From Hydractinia symbiolongicarpus (taxonomy: Eukaryota; Cnidaria; Hydrozoa; Anthoathecata; Hydractiniidae): DNA of 64,000 nucleotides. Both the position numbers and the translations under genes were made by a program. The stretch spans positions 17,250,501 to 17,314,500 of the forward strand of contig NC_079882.1 of the NCBI RefSeq assembly GCF_029227915.1, given 5' to 3'. Shown here in pieces: positions 12,568 to 24,731 of the stretch; positions within the stretch are counted from its first letter, which is position 1; every line of letters starts with the position of its first letter. Below the pieces are notes generated by a model. The model had not been told where the DNA came from. It did not search any database and saw only the letters and a program-made list of their open reading frames with translations.

Positions 12568-12929
12568 TAAGAGTGTTGTAAAGCAACGGCGCTAATGAAA
12601 ACGACTTGGGACATTGTAGCACATTGAGACTGGAAGGACTAGACCAATGGTAACCTACGCAGGCAGGTGAAACCACGTGATTTACGTATGAAACCTTTAC
12701 TAGACTGCAAAAGGCCAAATTACAGCCTTTATAGGACTGTGCACGTAGTTAAGAGTGTTGTAAAGCAATGGCGCCAATGAAAACGAATTGGGACGTTGTA
12801 GCGCATTGAGACTGGAAGGACTAGGCCAATGGTAACCTGCGCAGACAGGTGAAACCACGTGATTTACGTGTAAGGCCTTTATTAGACTGGAAAAGGCCAT
12901 ATTACAGCCTTTATAGGAGTGTGCACGTA

Positions 12930-13671
12930 GTTAAGAGTGTTGTAAAGCAACAGCGCTAATGAAAACGACTTGGCAGGTTGTAGTGCATTGAGACTGGAAC
13001 GACTAGTCCAATGGTAACCTGCACAGGCAGATGGAACCACGTGATTTACGTGTGAGGCCTCTATTAGACTGCAAAAGGCCAAATTACAGCCTTTTTAGGA
13101 CTGTGCACGTAGTTAAGAGTGTTGTAAGGCAACAGCGCTAATGAAAACGACTTGGGACGTTGTAGCTAATTGAGACTGGAACGACTAGTCCAATGGGAAC
13201 CAGCACAGGCAGATGGAACCACATGATTTACGTGTGAGGCCTTTATTAGACTGCAAAAGACCAAATTACAGCCTTTATAGGACTGTGCACGTAGTTAAGA
13301 GTGTTGTAAAGCAACAGCGCTAATGAAAAGACTTGGCAGGTTGTAGCGCATTGAGACTGGAACGACTAGTCCAATGGTAACCTGCACAGGCAGATGGAAC
13401 CACGTGATTTACGTGTGAGGCCTCTATTAGACTGCAAAAGGCCAAATTACAGCCTTTTTAGGACTGTGCACGTAGTTAAGAGTGTTGTAAGGCAACAGCG
13501 CTAATGAAAACGACTTGGGACGTTGTGGCGAATTGAGACTGGAACGACTAGTCCAATGGTAACCTGCACAGGCAGATGGAACCACATGATTTACGTGTGA
13601 GGCCTTTATTAGACTGCAAAAGACCAAATTACAGCCTTTATAGGACTGTGCACGTAGTTAAGAGTGTTCTA
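12930..13671 (+). repeat. Two-unit repeat, period 363-364 bp
   Basis: Pairs of units with ACTTGGCAGG followed by GCCTTTTTAGG recur 363 bp apart (13081 and 13444). The 1-bp shortfall is a deletion in ATGAAAAGACTT near 13327. TGTAGCTAATTGAG near 13163 and TGTGGCGAATTGAG near 13526 are private divergent forms. Confidence 0.7.
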
Positions 13672-13830
13672 AGGCAACTTCGCCAATGAAAACGACTTGG
13701 GACGTTGTAGCGCATTGAGACTGTAAGGACTAGGCCAATGGTAACCTACGCAGACAGATGAAACCTCGTGATTTACGTGTGAGGCCTTTATTAGACTGCA
13801 AAAGGCCATATTACAGCCTTTATAGGACTG

Positions 13831-15993
13831 TGCAGGTAGTTAAGAGTGTTCTAAAGCCACGGCGATAAGAAAAACCACTTGGAACGTTGTAGTGCACTGA
13901 GACTGGAAGGAATAATCCAATGGTATCCTGTGCAGGCAGATGGAACCACGTGATTTACGTGTGAGGACTTTATTAGACTGCAAAAGGCCATATTACAGCC
14001 TTTATAGGACTGTGCACGTAGTTAAGAGTGTTGTAAAGCAACGGCGCCAATGAAAACGACTTGGGACGTTGTAGCGCATTGAGACTTTAAGGACTAGGCC
14101 AATGGTAACCTGCGCAGACAGGTGAAACCACGTGATTTACGTATGAAGCCTTTATTAGACTGCAAAAGGCCAAATTACAGCCTTTATAGGACTGTGCACG
14201 TAGTTAAGAGTGTCTTAAGGCAACGGCGCTAATGAAAACGACTTGAGACGTTGTAGCACATTGAGACTGGAAGGATTAGGCCAATGGTAACCTGCGCAGG
14301 CATGTGAAACCACGTGATTTACGTGGGAAGCCTTTATTAGACTGCAAAAGGCCATATTACGGCCTTTATAGGACTGTGCACGTATTTAAGAGTGTTGTAA
14401 AGCAACGGCGCCAATGAAAACGACTTGGGACGTTGTAGCGCATTGAGACTGAAAGGACTAGGCCAATGGTAACCTGCGCAGACAGGTGAAACCACGTGAT
14501 TTACGTGTGAGGCCTTTATTAGACTGCAAAAGGCCATATTACAGCCTTTATAGGACTGTGCACGTAGTTAAGAGTTCTGTAAAGCAACAGCGCTAATGAA
14601 AACGACTTGGGAGGTTGTAGCGCATTGAGACTGGAACGACTAGTCCAATGGTAACCTGCACAGGCAGATGGAACCACGTGATTTACGTGTGAGGCCTCTA
14701 TTAGACTGCAAAAGGCCAAATTACAGCCTTTATAGGACTGTGCACGTAGTTAAGAGTGTTGTAAGGCAACAGCGCTAATGAAAACGACTTGGGACGTTGT
14801 AGCGCATTGAGACTGGAACGACTAGTCCAATGGTAACCTGCACAGGCAGATGGAACTACATGATTTACGTGTGAGGCCTTTATTAGACTGCAAAAGGCCA
14901 TATTACAACCTTTATAGGACTGTGCACGTAGTTAAGAGTGTTGTAAGGCAACGGCGCTAATGAAAACGACTTGGGACGTTGTAGCGCACTGAGACTGGAA
15001 GGAATAGTCCAATGGTAACCTGCGCAGGCAGATGGAACCACGTGATTTACGTGTGAGGACTTTATTAGACTGCAAAAGGCCATATTACAGCCTTTATAGG
15101 ACTGTGCACGTAGTTAAGAGTGTTGTAAAGCAACGGCGCCAATGAAAACGACTTGGGACGTTGTAGCGCATTGAGACTGGAAGGACTAGGTCAATGGTGA
15201 CCTGCGCAGACCTGTGAAACCACGTGATTAACGTGTGAGGCCTTTATTAGACTGCAAAAGGCCATATTACAGCCTTTATAGGACTGTGCACGTAGTTAAG
15301 AGTGTTGTAAAGCAACGGCGCCAATGAAAACGACTTGGGACGTTGTAGCGCATTGAGACTGGAAGGACTAGGTCAATGGTGACCTGCGCAGACCTGTGAA
15401 ACCACGTGATTAACGTGTGAGGCCTTTATTAGACTGCAAAGGGCCATATTACAGCCTTTATAGGACTGTGCACGTAGTTAAGAGTGTCTTAAGGCAACGG
15501 CGCTAATGAAAACGACTTGAGACGTTGTAGCACATTGAGACTGGACGGATTAGGCCAATGGTAACCTGCGCAGGCATGTGAAACCACGTGATTTACGTGT
15601 GAAGCCTTTATTAGACTGCAAAAGGCCATATTACAGCCTTTATAGGACTGTGCACGTAGTTAAGAGTGTTGTAAAGCAACGGCGCCAATGAAAACGAATT
15701 GGGACGTTGTAGCGCATTGAGACTGGAAGGACTAGGCCAATGGTAACCTGCGCAGACAGGTGAAACCACGTGATTTACGTGTGAGGCCTTTATTAGACTG
15801 CAAAAGGCCATATTACAGCCTTTATAGGACTGTGCACGTAGTTAAGAGTGTTGTAAAGCAACAGCGCTAATGAAAACGACTTGGGAGGTTGTAGCGCATT
15901 GAGACTGGAACGACTAGTCCAATGGTAACCTGCACAGGCAGATGGAACCACGTGATTTACGTGTGAGGCCTCTATTAGACTGCAAAAGGCCAT
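13831..15993 (+). repeat. Mosaic fourth copy of the domain 1 block
   Basis: From 13831 the sequence follows 4734 onward (offset 9097). An added unit moves the offset to 9279 at 14519/5240. It then follows copy 3 (8879, 9061; offset 5640) and finally the units at 6331 (offset 9462 at 15793). It lacks the 1-bp deletion of GCACGAGTT seen in copies 2 and 3. The changing offsets, all in whole units, show repeated in-register exchange. Confidence 0.65.
15065..15428 (+). repeat. Single-monomer tandem duplication
   Basis: Units 15065-15246 and 15247-15428 appear identical, including GGTCAATGGTGACC and GCAGACCTGTG. The next unit, at 15429, differs within its first bases (GCAAAGGGCC). This is the smallest duplication seen, a one-unit expansion. 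Confidence 0.85.
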
Positions 15994-17066
15994 ATTACAG
16001 CCTTTATAGGACTGTGCACGTAGTTAAGAGTTCTGTAAAGCAGCAGCGCTAATGAAAACGACTTGGCAGGTTGTAGCGCATTGAGACTGGAACGACTAGT
16101 CCAATGGTAACCTGCACAGGCAGATGGAACCACGTGATTTACGTGTGAGGCCTCTATTAGTCTGCAAAAGGCCAAATTACAGCCTTTATAGGACTGTGCA
16201 GGTAGTTAAGAGTGTTCTAAGGCCACGGCGCTAAGGAAAACCACTTGGAACGTTGTAGTGCACTGAGACCGGAATGAATAGTCCAATGTTAACCTGCGCA
16301 GGCAAATGGAACCACGTGATTTACGTGCGAGGACTTTATTAGACTGCAAAAGGCCATATTACAGCCTTTATAGGACTGTGCACGTAGTTAAGAGTGTTGT
16401 AAAGCAACGGCGCCAATGAAAACGACTTGGGACGTTGTAGCGCATTGAGACTGAAAGGACTAGGCCAATGGTAACCTGCGCAGACAGGTGAAACCACGTG
16501 ATTTACGTGTGAGGCCTTTATTAGACTGCAAAAGGCCATATTACAGCCTTTCTAGGACTGTGCAAGTAGTTAAAAGTGTTCTAAGGCCAGGGCGCTGAAG
16601 AAAACCACTTGGAACGTTGTAGTGCATTAAGACTGAAAGGAATAGTCTAATGGTAACCTGCGCAGGCAGATGGAACCACGTGATTTACGTGTGAGGCCTC
16701 TATTAGACTGCAAAAGGCCAAATTACAGCCTTTATAGGACTGTGCACGTAGTTAAGAGTGTTGTAAGGCAACAGCGCTAATGAAAACGACTTGTGACGTT
16801 GTAGCGCATTGAGACTGTAAGGACTAGGCCAATGGTAACCTGCGCAGACAGGTGAAACCACGCGATTTACGTATGAAGTCTTTATTAGACTGCAAAAGGC
16901 CAAATTACAGCCTTTATAGGACTGTGCTAGTGGTTAAGAGTGTCTTAAGGCAATGGCGCTAATGAAAACGACTTGAGACGTTGTAGCACATTGAGACTGG
17001 AAGGACTAGGCCAATGGAAACCTGCACAGGCAAATGGAACCACCTGATTTACGTGTGAGGACTTTA

Positions 17067-17251
17067 TTAGACTGCAAAAGCCCATAATACAGCCTTTATA
17101 GGACTGTGCACGTAAGAGTTAAGAGTGTTGTAAAGCAATGGCGCTAATGAAAACGACTTGGGACGTTGTAGCGCATTGAGACTGTAAGAACTAGACCAAT
17201 GGTAACCTGCGCAGACAGGTGAAACTACGTGATTTACGTGTGAAGCCTTTA
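17067..17251 (+). repeat. 185-bp monomer variant (3-bp insertion)
   Basis: The unit runs from TTAGACTGCA at 17067 to the next at 17252. The extra three bases lie in CACGTAAGAGTTAAG. Equivalent units have CGTAAGAG at 25283, 27285, 27833 and 28745. The insertion lengthens the minus-strand frame by one codon. Confidence 0.9.
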
Positions 17252-17433
17252 TTAGACTGCAAAAGGCCATATTACAGCCTTTATAGGACTGTGCGCGCAG
17301 TTAAGAGTGTTCTAAGGCAACTTCGCCAATGAAAACGACTTGGGACGTTGTAGCGCATTGAGACTGTAAGGAATAGTCCAATGGTAACCTGCGCAGGCAG
17401 ATAGAACCACCTGATTTACGTGTGAGGACTTTA

Positions 17434-17615
17434 TTAGACTGCAAAAGGCCATATTACAGCCTTTATAGGACTGTGCACGTAGTTAAGAGTGTTGTAAAGC
17501 AACGGCGCCAATGAAAACGACTTGGGACGTTGTAGCGCATTGAGACTGTAAGGACTAGGCCAATGGTAACCTGCGCAGACCGGTGAAACCACGTGATTTA
17601 CGTGTGAGGCCTTTA
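17434..17615 (+). repeat. Reference 182-bp satellite monomer
   Basis: This is a clean full-length unit, used here as the description standard. Counted by hand it has 86 G+C in 182 bp (47%) and 10 CpG dinucleotides, close to what its C and G content predicts. In order it holds: TTAGACTGCA; the hairpin arms AAAGGCC and GCCTTT; GGACTGTGCACGTAGTTAAG; the subtype-defining block GTTGTAAAGCAACGGCGCC; ATGAAAACGACTTGGGACG; TTGTAGCGCATTGAGACTG; CCAATGGTAACCTGCGCAG; CACGTGATTTACGTG; and GAGGCCTTTA. The block after GTTAAGAG and the stretch after TTGAGACTG are the most variable between units; the TTAGACTGCAAAAGG and GATTTACGTGTGA regions vary least by eye. Confidence 0.95.
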
Positions 17616-17794
17616 TTAGACTGCAAAAGGCCATATTACAGCCTTTATAGGACTGTGCACGTTAAGAGTGTTCTAAGGCAACTTCGCCAATGAAAACGAC
17701 TTGGGACGTTGTAGCGCATTGAGACTGTAAGGACTAGGGCAATGGTAATCTACGCAGACAGGTGAAACCACGTGATTTACGTGTGAGGCCTTTA
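17616..17794 (+). repeat. 179-bp monomer variant (AGT deletion)
   Basis: The unit runs from TTAG at 17616 to the next at 17795. CACGTTAAG replaces CACGTAGTTAAG. The same form, always with GCAACTTCGCC and usually with GGGCAATGGTAATC, has GTTAAG at 17661, 18750, 19111, 20200, 21107, 22196, 22557, 25833, 28931, 30744, 32011 and 32631. The twelve copies are confined to domains 2 and 3. Confidence 0.9.
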
Positions 17795-19110
17795 TTAGAC
17801 TGCAAAAGGCCATATTACAGCCTTTATTGGACTGTGCAAGTAGTTAAGAGTGTTCTAAGGCCACGGCGCTAAGGAAAACCACTTGGAACGTTGTAGTGCA
17901 TTGAGACTGAAAGGAATAGTCTAATGGTAACCTGCGCAGGCAGGTGAAACCACGTGATTTACGTATGAAGCCATTATTAGACTGCAAAAGGCCATATTAC
18001 AGCCTTTATAGGACTGTGAACGTAGTTAAGAGTGTTGTAAGGCAACGGCGCTAATGAAAACGACTTGGGACGTTGTAGCGCATTGAGACTGGAAGGACTA
18101 GGCCAATGGTAACCTACGCAGACCGGTGAAACCACGTGATTTACGTGTGAGGGTTTTATTAGACTGGAAAAGGCCATATTACAGCCTTTATAGGACTGTG
18201 CACGTATTTAAGAGTGTTGTAAGGCAACAGCGATAATGAAAACGACTTGAGTCGTTGTAGCGCATTTAGACTGGAAGGAATAGTCGAATGGTAACCTGCG
18301 CAGACCGGTGAAACCATGTGATTTACGTGTGAGGCCTTTATTAGACTGCAAAAGGCCATATTACAGCCTTTATAGGACTGTGCACGTAGTTAAGAGTGTT
18401 GTAAGGCAACAGCGCTAATGAAAACGACTTGGGACGTTGTAGCGCATTGAGACTGTAAGGACTAGGCCAATGGTAACCTACGCAGACAGGTGAAACCACG
18501 TGATTTACGTGTGAGGCCTTTATTAGACTGCAAAAGGCCATATTACAGCCTTTATAGGACTGTGCAGGTAGTTAAGAGTGTTCTAAGGCCACGGCGCTAA
18601 GGAAAACCACTTGGAACGTTGTAGTGCACTGAGACCGGAATGAATAGTCCAATGTTAACCTGCGCAGGCAAATGGAACCACGTGATTTACGTGCGAGGAC
18701 TTTATTAGACTGCAAAAGGCCATATTACAGCCTTTATAGGACTGTGCACGTTAAGAGTGTTCTAAGGCAACTTCGCCAATGAAAACGACTTGGGACGTTG
18801 TAGCGCATTGAGACTGTAAGGACTAGGGCAATGGTAATCTACGCAGACAGGTGAAACCACGTGATTTACGTGTGAGGCCTTTATTAGACTGCAAAAGGCC
18901 ATATTACAGCCCTTATTGGACTGTGCAAGTAGTTAAGAGTGTTGTAAAGCAACGGCGCCAATGAAAACGACTTGGGACGTTGTAGCGCATTGAGACTGTA
19001 AGGACTAGGCCAATGGTAACCTGCGCAGACCGGTGAAACCACGTGATTTACGTGTGAGACCTTTATTAGACTGCAAAAGGCCATATTACAGCCTTTATAG
19101 GACTGTGCAC
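17661..19110 (+). repeat. 1450-bp (8-unit) higher-order unit, copy 1
   Basis: The segment spans two 179-bp markers (1089 + 361 bp) and includes the rare GAGACCGGAATG unit near 18632. It recurs at 21107-22556 (offset 3446) in the same unit order, with very few differences. Confidence 0.8.
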
Positions 19111-20199
19111 GTTAAGAGTGTTCTAAGGCAACTTCGCCAATGAAAACGACTTGGGACGTTGTAGCGCATTGAGACTGTAAGGACTAGGGCAATGGTAATC
19201 TACGCAGACAGGTGAAACCACGTGATTTACGTGTGAGGCCTTTATTAGACTGCAAAAGGCCATATTACAGCCTTTATTGGACTGTGCAAGTAGTTAAGAG
19301 TGTTCTAAGGCCACGGCGCTAAGGAAAACCACTTGGAACGTTGTAGTGCATTGAGACTGAAAGGAAAAGTCTAATGGTAACCTGCGCAGGCAGGTGAAAC
19401 CACGTGATTTACGTATGAAGCCATTATTAGACTGCAAAAGGCCATATTACAGCCTTTATAGGACTGTGAACGTAGTTAAGAGTGTTGTAAGGCAACGGCG
19501 CTAATGAAAACGACTTGGGACGTTGTAGCGCATTGAGACTGGAAGGACTAGGCCAATGGTAACCTACGCAGACCGGTGAAACCACGTGATTTACGTGTGA
19601 GGGTTTTATTAGACTGGAAAAAGCCATATTACAGCCTTTATAGGACTGTGCACGTATTTAAGAGTGTTGTAAGGCAACAGCGCTAAGGAAAACCACTTGG
19701 AACGTTGTAGTGCATTGAGACTGAAAGGAATAGTCTAATGGTAACCTGCGCAGGCAGGTGAAACCACGTGATTTACGTATGAAGCCATTATTAGACTGCA
19801 AAAGGCCATATTACAGCCTTTATAGGACTGTGAACGTAGTTAAGAGTGTTGTAAAGCAACGGCGCCAATGAAAACGACTTGGGACGTTGTAGCGCATTGA
19901 GACTGTAAGGACTAGGCCAATGGTAACCTGCGCAGACCGGTGAAACCACGTGATTTACGTGTGAGGCCTTTATTAGACTGCAAAAGGCCATATTACAGCC
20001 TTTATTGGACTGTGCAAGTAGTTAAGAGTGTTGTAAAGCAACGGCGCCAATGAAAACGACTTGGGACGTTGTAGCGCATTGAGACTGTAAGGACTAGGCC
20101 AATGGTAACCTGCGCAGACCGGTGAAACCACGTGATTTACGTGTGAGGCCTTTATTAGACTGCAAAAGGCCATATTACAGCCTTTATAGGACTGTGCAC
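19111..20199 (+). repeat. 1089-bp (6-unit) higher-order unit
   Basis: The segment starts at a 179-bp unit and shares the first three units with the 1450-bp form. It then has a hybrid in which CAACAGCG joins CTAAGGAAAACC near 19680. It ends with two units starting GAACGTAG and ATTGGACTGTGCAAG. Confidence 0.75.
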
Positions 20200-21106
20200 G
20201 TTAAGAGTGTTCTAAGGCAACTTCGCCAATGAAAACGACTTGGGACGTTGTAGCGCATTGAGACTGTAAGGACTAGGGCAATGGTAATCTACGCAGACAG
20301 GTGAAACCACGTGATTTACGTGTGAGGCCTTTATTAGACTGCAAAAGGCCATATTACAGCCTTTATTGGACTGTGCAAGTAGTTAAGAGTGTTCTAAGGC
20401 CACGGCGCTAAGGAAAACCACTTGGAACGTTGTAGTGCATTGAGACTGAAAGGAAAAGTCTAATGGTAACCTGCGCAGGCATGTGAAACCACGTGATTTA
20501 CGTAAGAAGCCATTATTAGACTGCAAAAGGCCATATTACAGCCTTTATAGGACTGTGAACGTAGTTAAGAGTGTTGTAAGGCAACGGCGCTAATGAAAAC
20601 GACTTGGGACGTTGTAGCGCATTGAGACTGGAAGGACTAGGCCAATGGTAACCTACGCAGACCGGTGAAACCACGTGATTTACGTGTGAGGGTTTTATTA
20701 GACTGGAAAAAGCCATATTACAGCCTTTATAGGACTGTGCACGTATTTAAGAGTGTTGTAAGGCAACAGCGCTAAGGAAAACCACTTGGAACGTTGTAGT
20801 GCATTGAGACTGAAAGGAATAGTCTAATGGTAACCTGCGCAGGCAGGTGAAACCACGTGATTTACGTATGAAGCCATTATTAGACTGCAAAAGGCCATAT
20901 TACAGCCTTTATAGGACTGTGAACGTAGTTAAGAGTGTTGTAAAGCAACGGCGCCAATGAAAACGACTTGGGACGTTGTAGCGCATTGAGACTGTAAGGA
21001 CTAGGCCAATGGTAACCTGCGCAGACCGGTGAAACCACGTGATTTACGTGTGAGGCCTTTATTAGACTGCAAAAGGCCATATTACAGCCTTTATAGGACT
21101 GTGCAC
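20200..21106 (+). repeat. 907-bp (5-unit) higher-order unit
   Basis: It has the same order as 19111-20199, including the CAACAGCG/CTAAGG hybrid near 20769, but with one fewer unit before the next 179-bp marker. 907 equals 179 + 4 x 182. Confidence 0.75.
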
Positions 21107-22556
21107 GTTAAGAGTGTTCTAAGGCAACTTCGCCAATGAAAACGACTTGGGACGTTGTAGCGCATTGAGACTGTAAGGACTAGGGCAATGGTAATCTACG
21201 CAGACAGGTGAAACCACGTGATTTACGTGTGAGGCCTTTATTAGACTGCAAAAGGCCATATTACAGCCTTTATTGGACTGTGCAAGTAGTTAAGAGTGTT
21301 CTAAGGCCACGGCGCTAAGGAAAACCACTTGGAACGTTGTAGTGCATTGAGACTGAAAGGAATAGTCTAATGGTAACCTGCGCAGGCAGGTGAAACCACG
21401 TGATTTACGTATGAAGCCATTATTAGACTGCAAAAGGCCATATTACAGCCTTTATAGGACTGTGAACGTAGTTAAGAGTGTTGTAAGGCAACGGCGCTAA
21501 TGAAAACGACTTGGGACGTTGTAGCGCATTGAGACTGGAAGGACTAGGCCAATGGTAACCTACGCAGACCGGTGAAACCACGTGATTTACGTGTGAGGGT
21601 TTTATTAGACTGGAAAATGCCATATTACAGCCTTTATAGGACTGTGCACGTATTTAAGAGTGTTGTAAGGCAACAGCGATAATGAAAACGACTTGAGTCG
21701 TTGTAGCGCATTTAGACTGGAAGGAATAGTCCAATGGTAACCTGCGCAGACCGGTGAAACCATGTGATTTACGTGTGAGGCCTTTATTAGACTGCAAAAG
21801 GCCATATTACAGCCTTTATAGGACTGTGCACGTAGTTAAGAGTGTTGTAAGGCAACAGCGCTAATGAAAACGACTTGGGACGTTGTAGCGCATTGAGACT
21901 GTAAGGACTAGGCCAATGGTAACCTACGCAGACAGGTGAAACCACGTGATTTACGTGTGAGGCCTTTATTAGACTGCAAAAGGCCATATTACAGCCTTTA
22001 TAGGACTGTGCAGGTAGTTAAGAGTGTTCTAAGGCCACGGCGCTAAGGAAAACCACTTGGAACGTTGTAGTGCACTGAGACCGGAATGAATAGTCCAATG
22101 TTAACCTGCGCAGGCAAATGGAACCACGTGATTTACGTGCGAGGACTTTATTAGACTGCAAAAGGCCATATTACAGCCTTTATAGGACTGTGCACGTTAA
22201 GAGTGTTCTAAGGCAACTTCGCCAATGAAAACGACTTGGGACGTTGTAGCGCATTGAGACTGTAAGGACTAGGGCAATGGTAATCTACGCAGACAGGTGA
22301 AACCACGTGATTTACGTGTGAGGCCTTTATTAGACTGCAAAAGGCCATATTACAGCCTTTATTGGACTGTGCAAGTAGTTAAGAGTGTTGTAAAGCAACG
22401 GCGCCAATGAAAACGACTTGGGACGTTGTAGCGCATTGAGACTGTAAGGACTAGGCCAATGGTAACCTGCGCAGACCGGTGAAACCACGTGATTTACGTG
22501 TGAGGCCTTTATTAGACTGCAAAAGGCCTTATTACAGCCTTTATAGGACTGTGCAC
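21107..22556 (+). repeat. 1450-bp (8-unit) higher-order unit, copy 2
   Basis: This is the second copy of 17661-19110. It repeats the GAGACCGGAATG unit near 22080 and both 179-bp markers at 21107 and 22196. The next marker, at 22557, starts a further incomplete unit that changes character near 23.27 kb. Confidence 0.8.
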
Positions 22557-23103
22557 GTTAAGAGTGTTCTAAGGCAACTTCGCCAATGAAAACGACTTGG
22601 GACGTTGTAGCGCATTGAGACTGTAAGGACTAGGGCAATGGTAATCTACGCAGACAGGTGAAACCACGTGATTTACGTGTGAGGCCTTTATTAGACTGCA
22701 AAAGGCCATATTACAGCCTTTATTGGACTGTGCAAGTAGTTAAGAGTGTTCTAAGGCCACGGCGCTAAGGAAAACCACTTGGAACGTTGTAGTGCATTGA
22801 GACTGAAAGGAATAGTCTAATGGTAACCTGCGCAGGCAGGTGAAACCACGTGATTTACGTATGAAGCCATTATTAGACTGCAAAAGGCCATATTACAGCC
22901 TTTATAGGACTGTGAACGTAGTTAAGAGTGTTGTAAGGCAAGGGCGCTAATGAAAACGACTTGGGACGTTGTAGCGCATTGAGACTGGAAGGACTAGGCC
23001 AATGGTAACCTACGCAGACCGGTGAAACCACGTGATTTACGTGTGAGGGTTTTATTAGACTGGAAAAAGCCATATTACAGCCTTTATAGGACTGTGCACG
23101 TAT

Positions 23104-24559
23104 TTAAGAGTGTTGTAAGGCAACAGCGATAATGAAAACGACTTGAGTCGTTGTAGCGCATTTAGACTGGAAGGAATAGTCCAATGGTAACCTGCGCAGA
23201 CCGGTGAAACCATGTGATTTACGTGTGAGGCCTTTATTAGACTGCAAAAGGCCATATTACAGCCTTTATAGGACTGTGCACGTAGTTAAGAGTGTTGTAA
23301 AGCAACAGCGCTAATGAAAACGACTTGGGAGGTTATAGCGCATTGAGACTGGAACGACTAGTCCAATGGTAACCTGCGCAGGCAGATGGAACCACGTGAT
23401 TTACGTGTGAGGCCTTTATTAGACTGCAAAAGGCCATATTACAGCCTTTATAGGACTGTGCACGTAGTTAAGAGTGTTGTAAAGCAACAGCGCTAATGAA
23501 AACGACTTGGGAGGTTATAGCGCATTGAGACTGGAACGACTAGTCCAATGGTAACCTGCACAGGCAGATGGAACCACGTGATTTACGTGTGAGGCCTCTA
23601 TTTGACTGCAAAAGGCCATATTACAGCCTTTATAGGACTGTACACGTAGTTAAGAGTTCTGTAAAGCAACAGCGCTAATGAAAACGACTTGGCAGGTTGT
23701 AGCGCATTGAGACTGGAACGACTAGTCCAATGGTAACCTGCACAGGCAGATGGAACCACGTGATTTACGTGTGAGGCCTCTATTAGACTGCAAAAGGCCA
23801 AATTACAGCCTTTATAGGACTGTGCACGTAGTTAAGAGTGTTGTAAGGCAACAGCGATAATGAAAACGACTTGAGTCGTTGTAGCGCATTTAGACTGGAA
23901 GGAATAGTCCAATGGTAACCTGCGCAGACCGGTGAAACCATGTGATTTACGTGTGAGGCCTTTATTAGACTGCAAAAGGCCATATTACAGCCTTTATAGG
24001 ACTGTGCACGTAGTTAAGAGTGTTGTAAAGCAACAGCGCTAATGAAAACGACTTGGGAGGTTATAGCGCATTGAGACTGGAACGACTAGTCCAATGGTAA
24101 CCTGCGCAGGCAGATGGAACCACGTGATTTACGTGTGAGGCCTTTATTAGACTGCAAAAGGCCATATTACAGCCTTTATAGGACTGTGCACGTAGTTAAG
24201 AGTGTTGTAAAGCAACAGCGCTAATGAAAACGACTTGGGAGGTTATAGCGCATTGAGACTGGAACGACTAGTCCAATGGTAACCTGCACAGGCAGATGGA
24301 ACCACGTGATTTACGTGTGAGGCCTCTATTTGACTGCAAAAGGCCATATTACAGCCTTTATAGGACTGTACACGTAGTTAAGAGTTCTGTAAAGCAACAG
24401 CGCTAATGAAAACGACTTGGCAGGTTGTAGCGCATTGAGACTGGAACGACTAGTCCAATGGTAACCTGCACAGGCAGATGGAACCACGTGATTTACGTGT
24501 GAGGCCTCTATTAGACTGCAAAAGGCCAAATTACAGCCTTTATAGGACTGTGCACGTAG
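23104..24559 (+). repeat. 728-bp (4-unit) tandem duplication
   Basis: 23104-23831 and 23832-24559 share GAGTCGTTGTAGCG, GGAGGTTATAGCGC (two adjacent units), CTCTATTTGACTGC and GACTGTACACG, each 728 bp apart. The match ends near 24565, where GAGTTTTGTAAGG appears. Confidence 0.85.
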
Positions 24560-24731
24560 TTAAGAGTTTTGTAAGGCAACAGCGCTAATGAAAACGACTT
24601 GGGACGTTGTAGCGCATTGAGACTGTAAGGACTAGGCCAATGGTAACCTACGCAGACAGGTGAAACCACGTGATTTACGTGTGAGGCCTTTATTAGACTG
24701 CAAAAGGCCATATTACAGCCTTTATAGGACT

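Larger units (their letters stand above)
1..16190 (+). repeat. Domain 1: 3639-bp (20-unit) higher-order repeat zone
   Basis: This region contains no gene; it is satellite only. It is marked by abundant GGCCACGG..CTAAGG units (no minus-strand frame over 60 codons) mixed with units carrying CGACTAGTCC and GGCCTCTATTAG. Blocks repeat at an offset of 3639 bp (20 units less 1 bp), with a second copy at 3640-5600 and a partial third from 7859. Shorter tandem duplications of 910, 728, 363 and 182 bp lie on top of this. The right boundary is approximate and set where the distinctive GAGACCGGAATGAATAG unit first appears, at about 16.27 kb. Confidence 0.75.
16560..18360 (+). repeat. 1.8-kb block, left copy of the 8172-bp-spaced pair
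   Basis: The block aligns with 24732-26532 at a constant offset of 8172 bp. Both copies carry the 185-bp unit (CGTAAGAG at 17111 and 25283), GTGCGCGCAGTTAAG, the 179-bp unit (17661 and 25833) and ACGCGATTTACG. The copies differ at scattered sites, such as CTAGTGGTTAAG only at about 16927. Confidence 0.8.
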
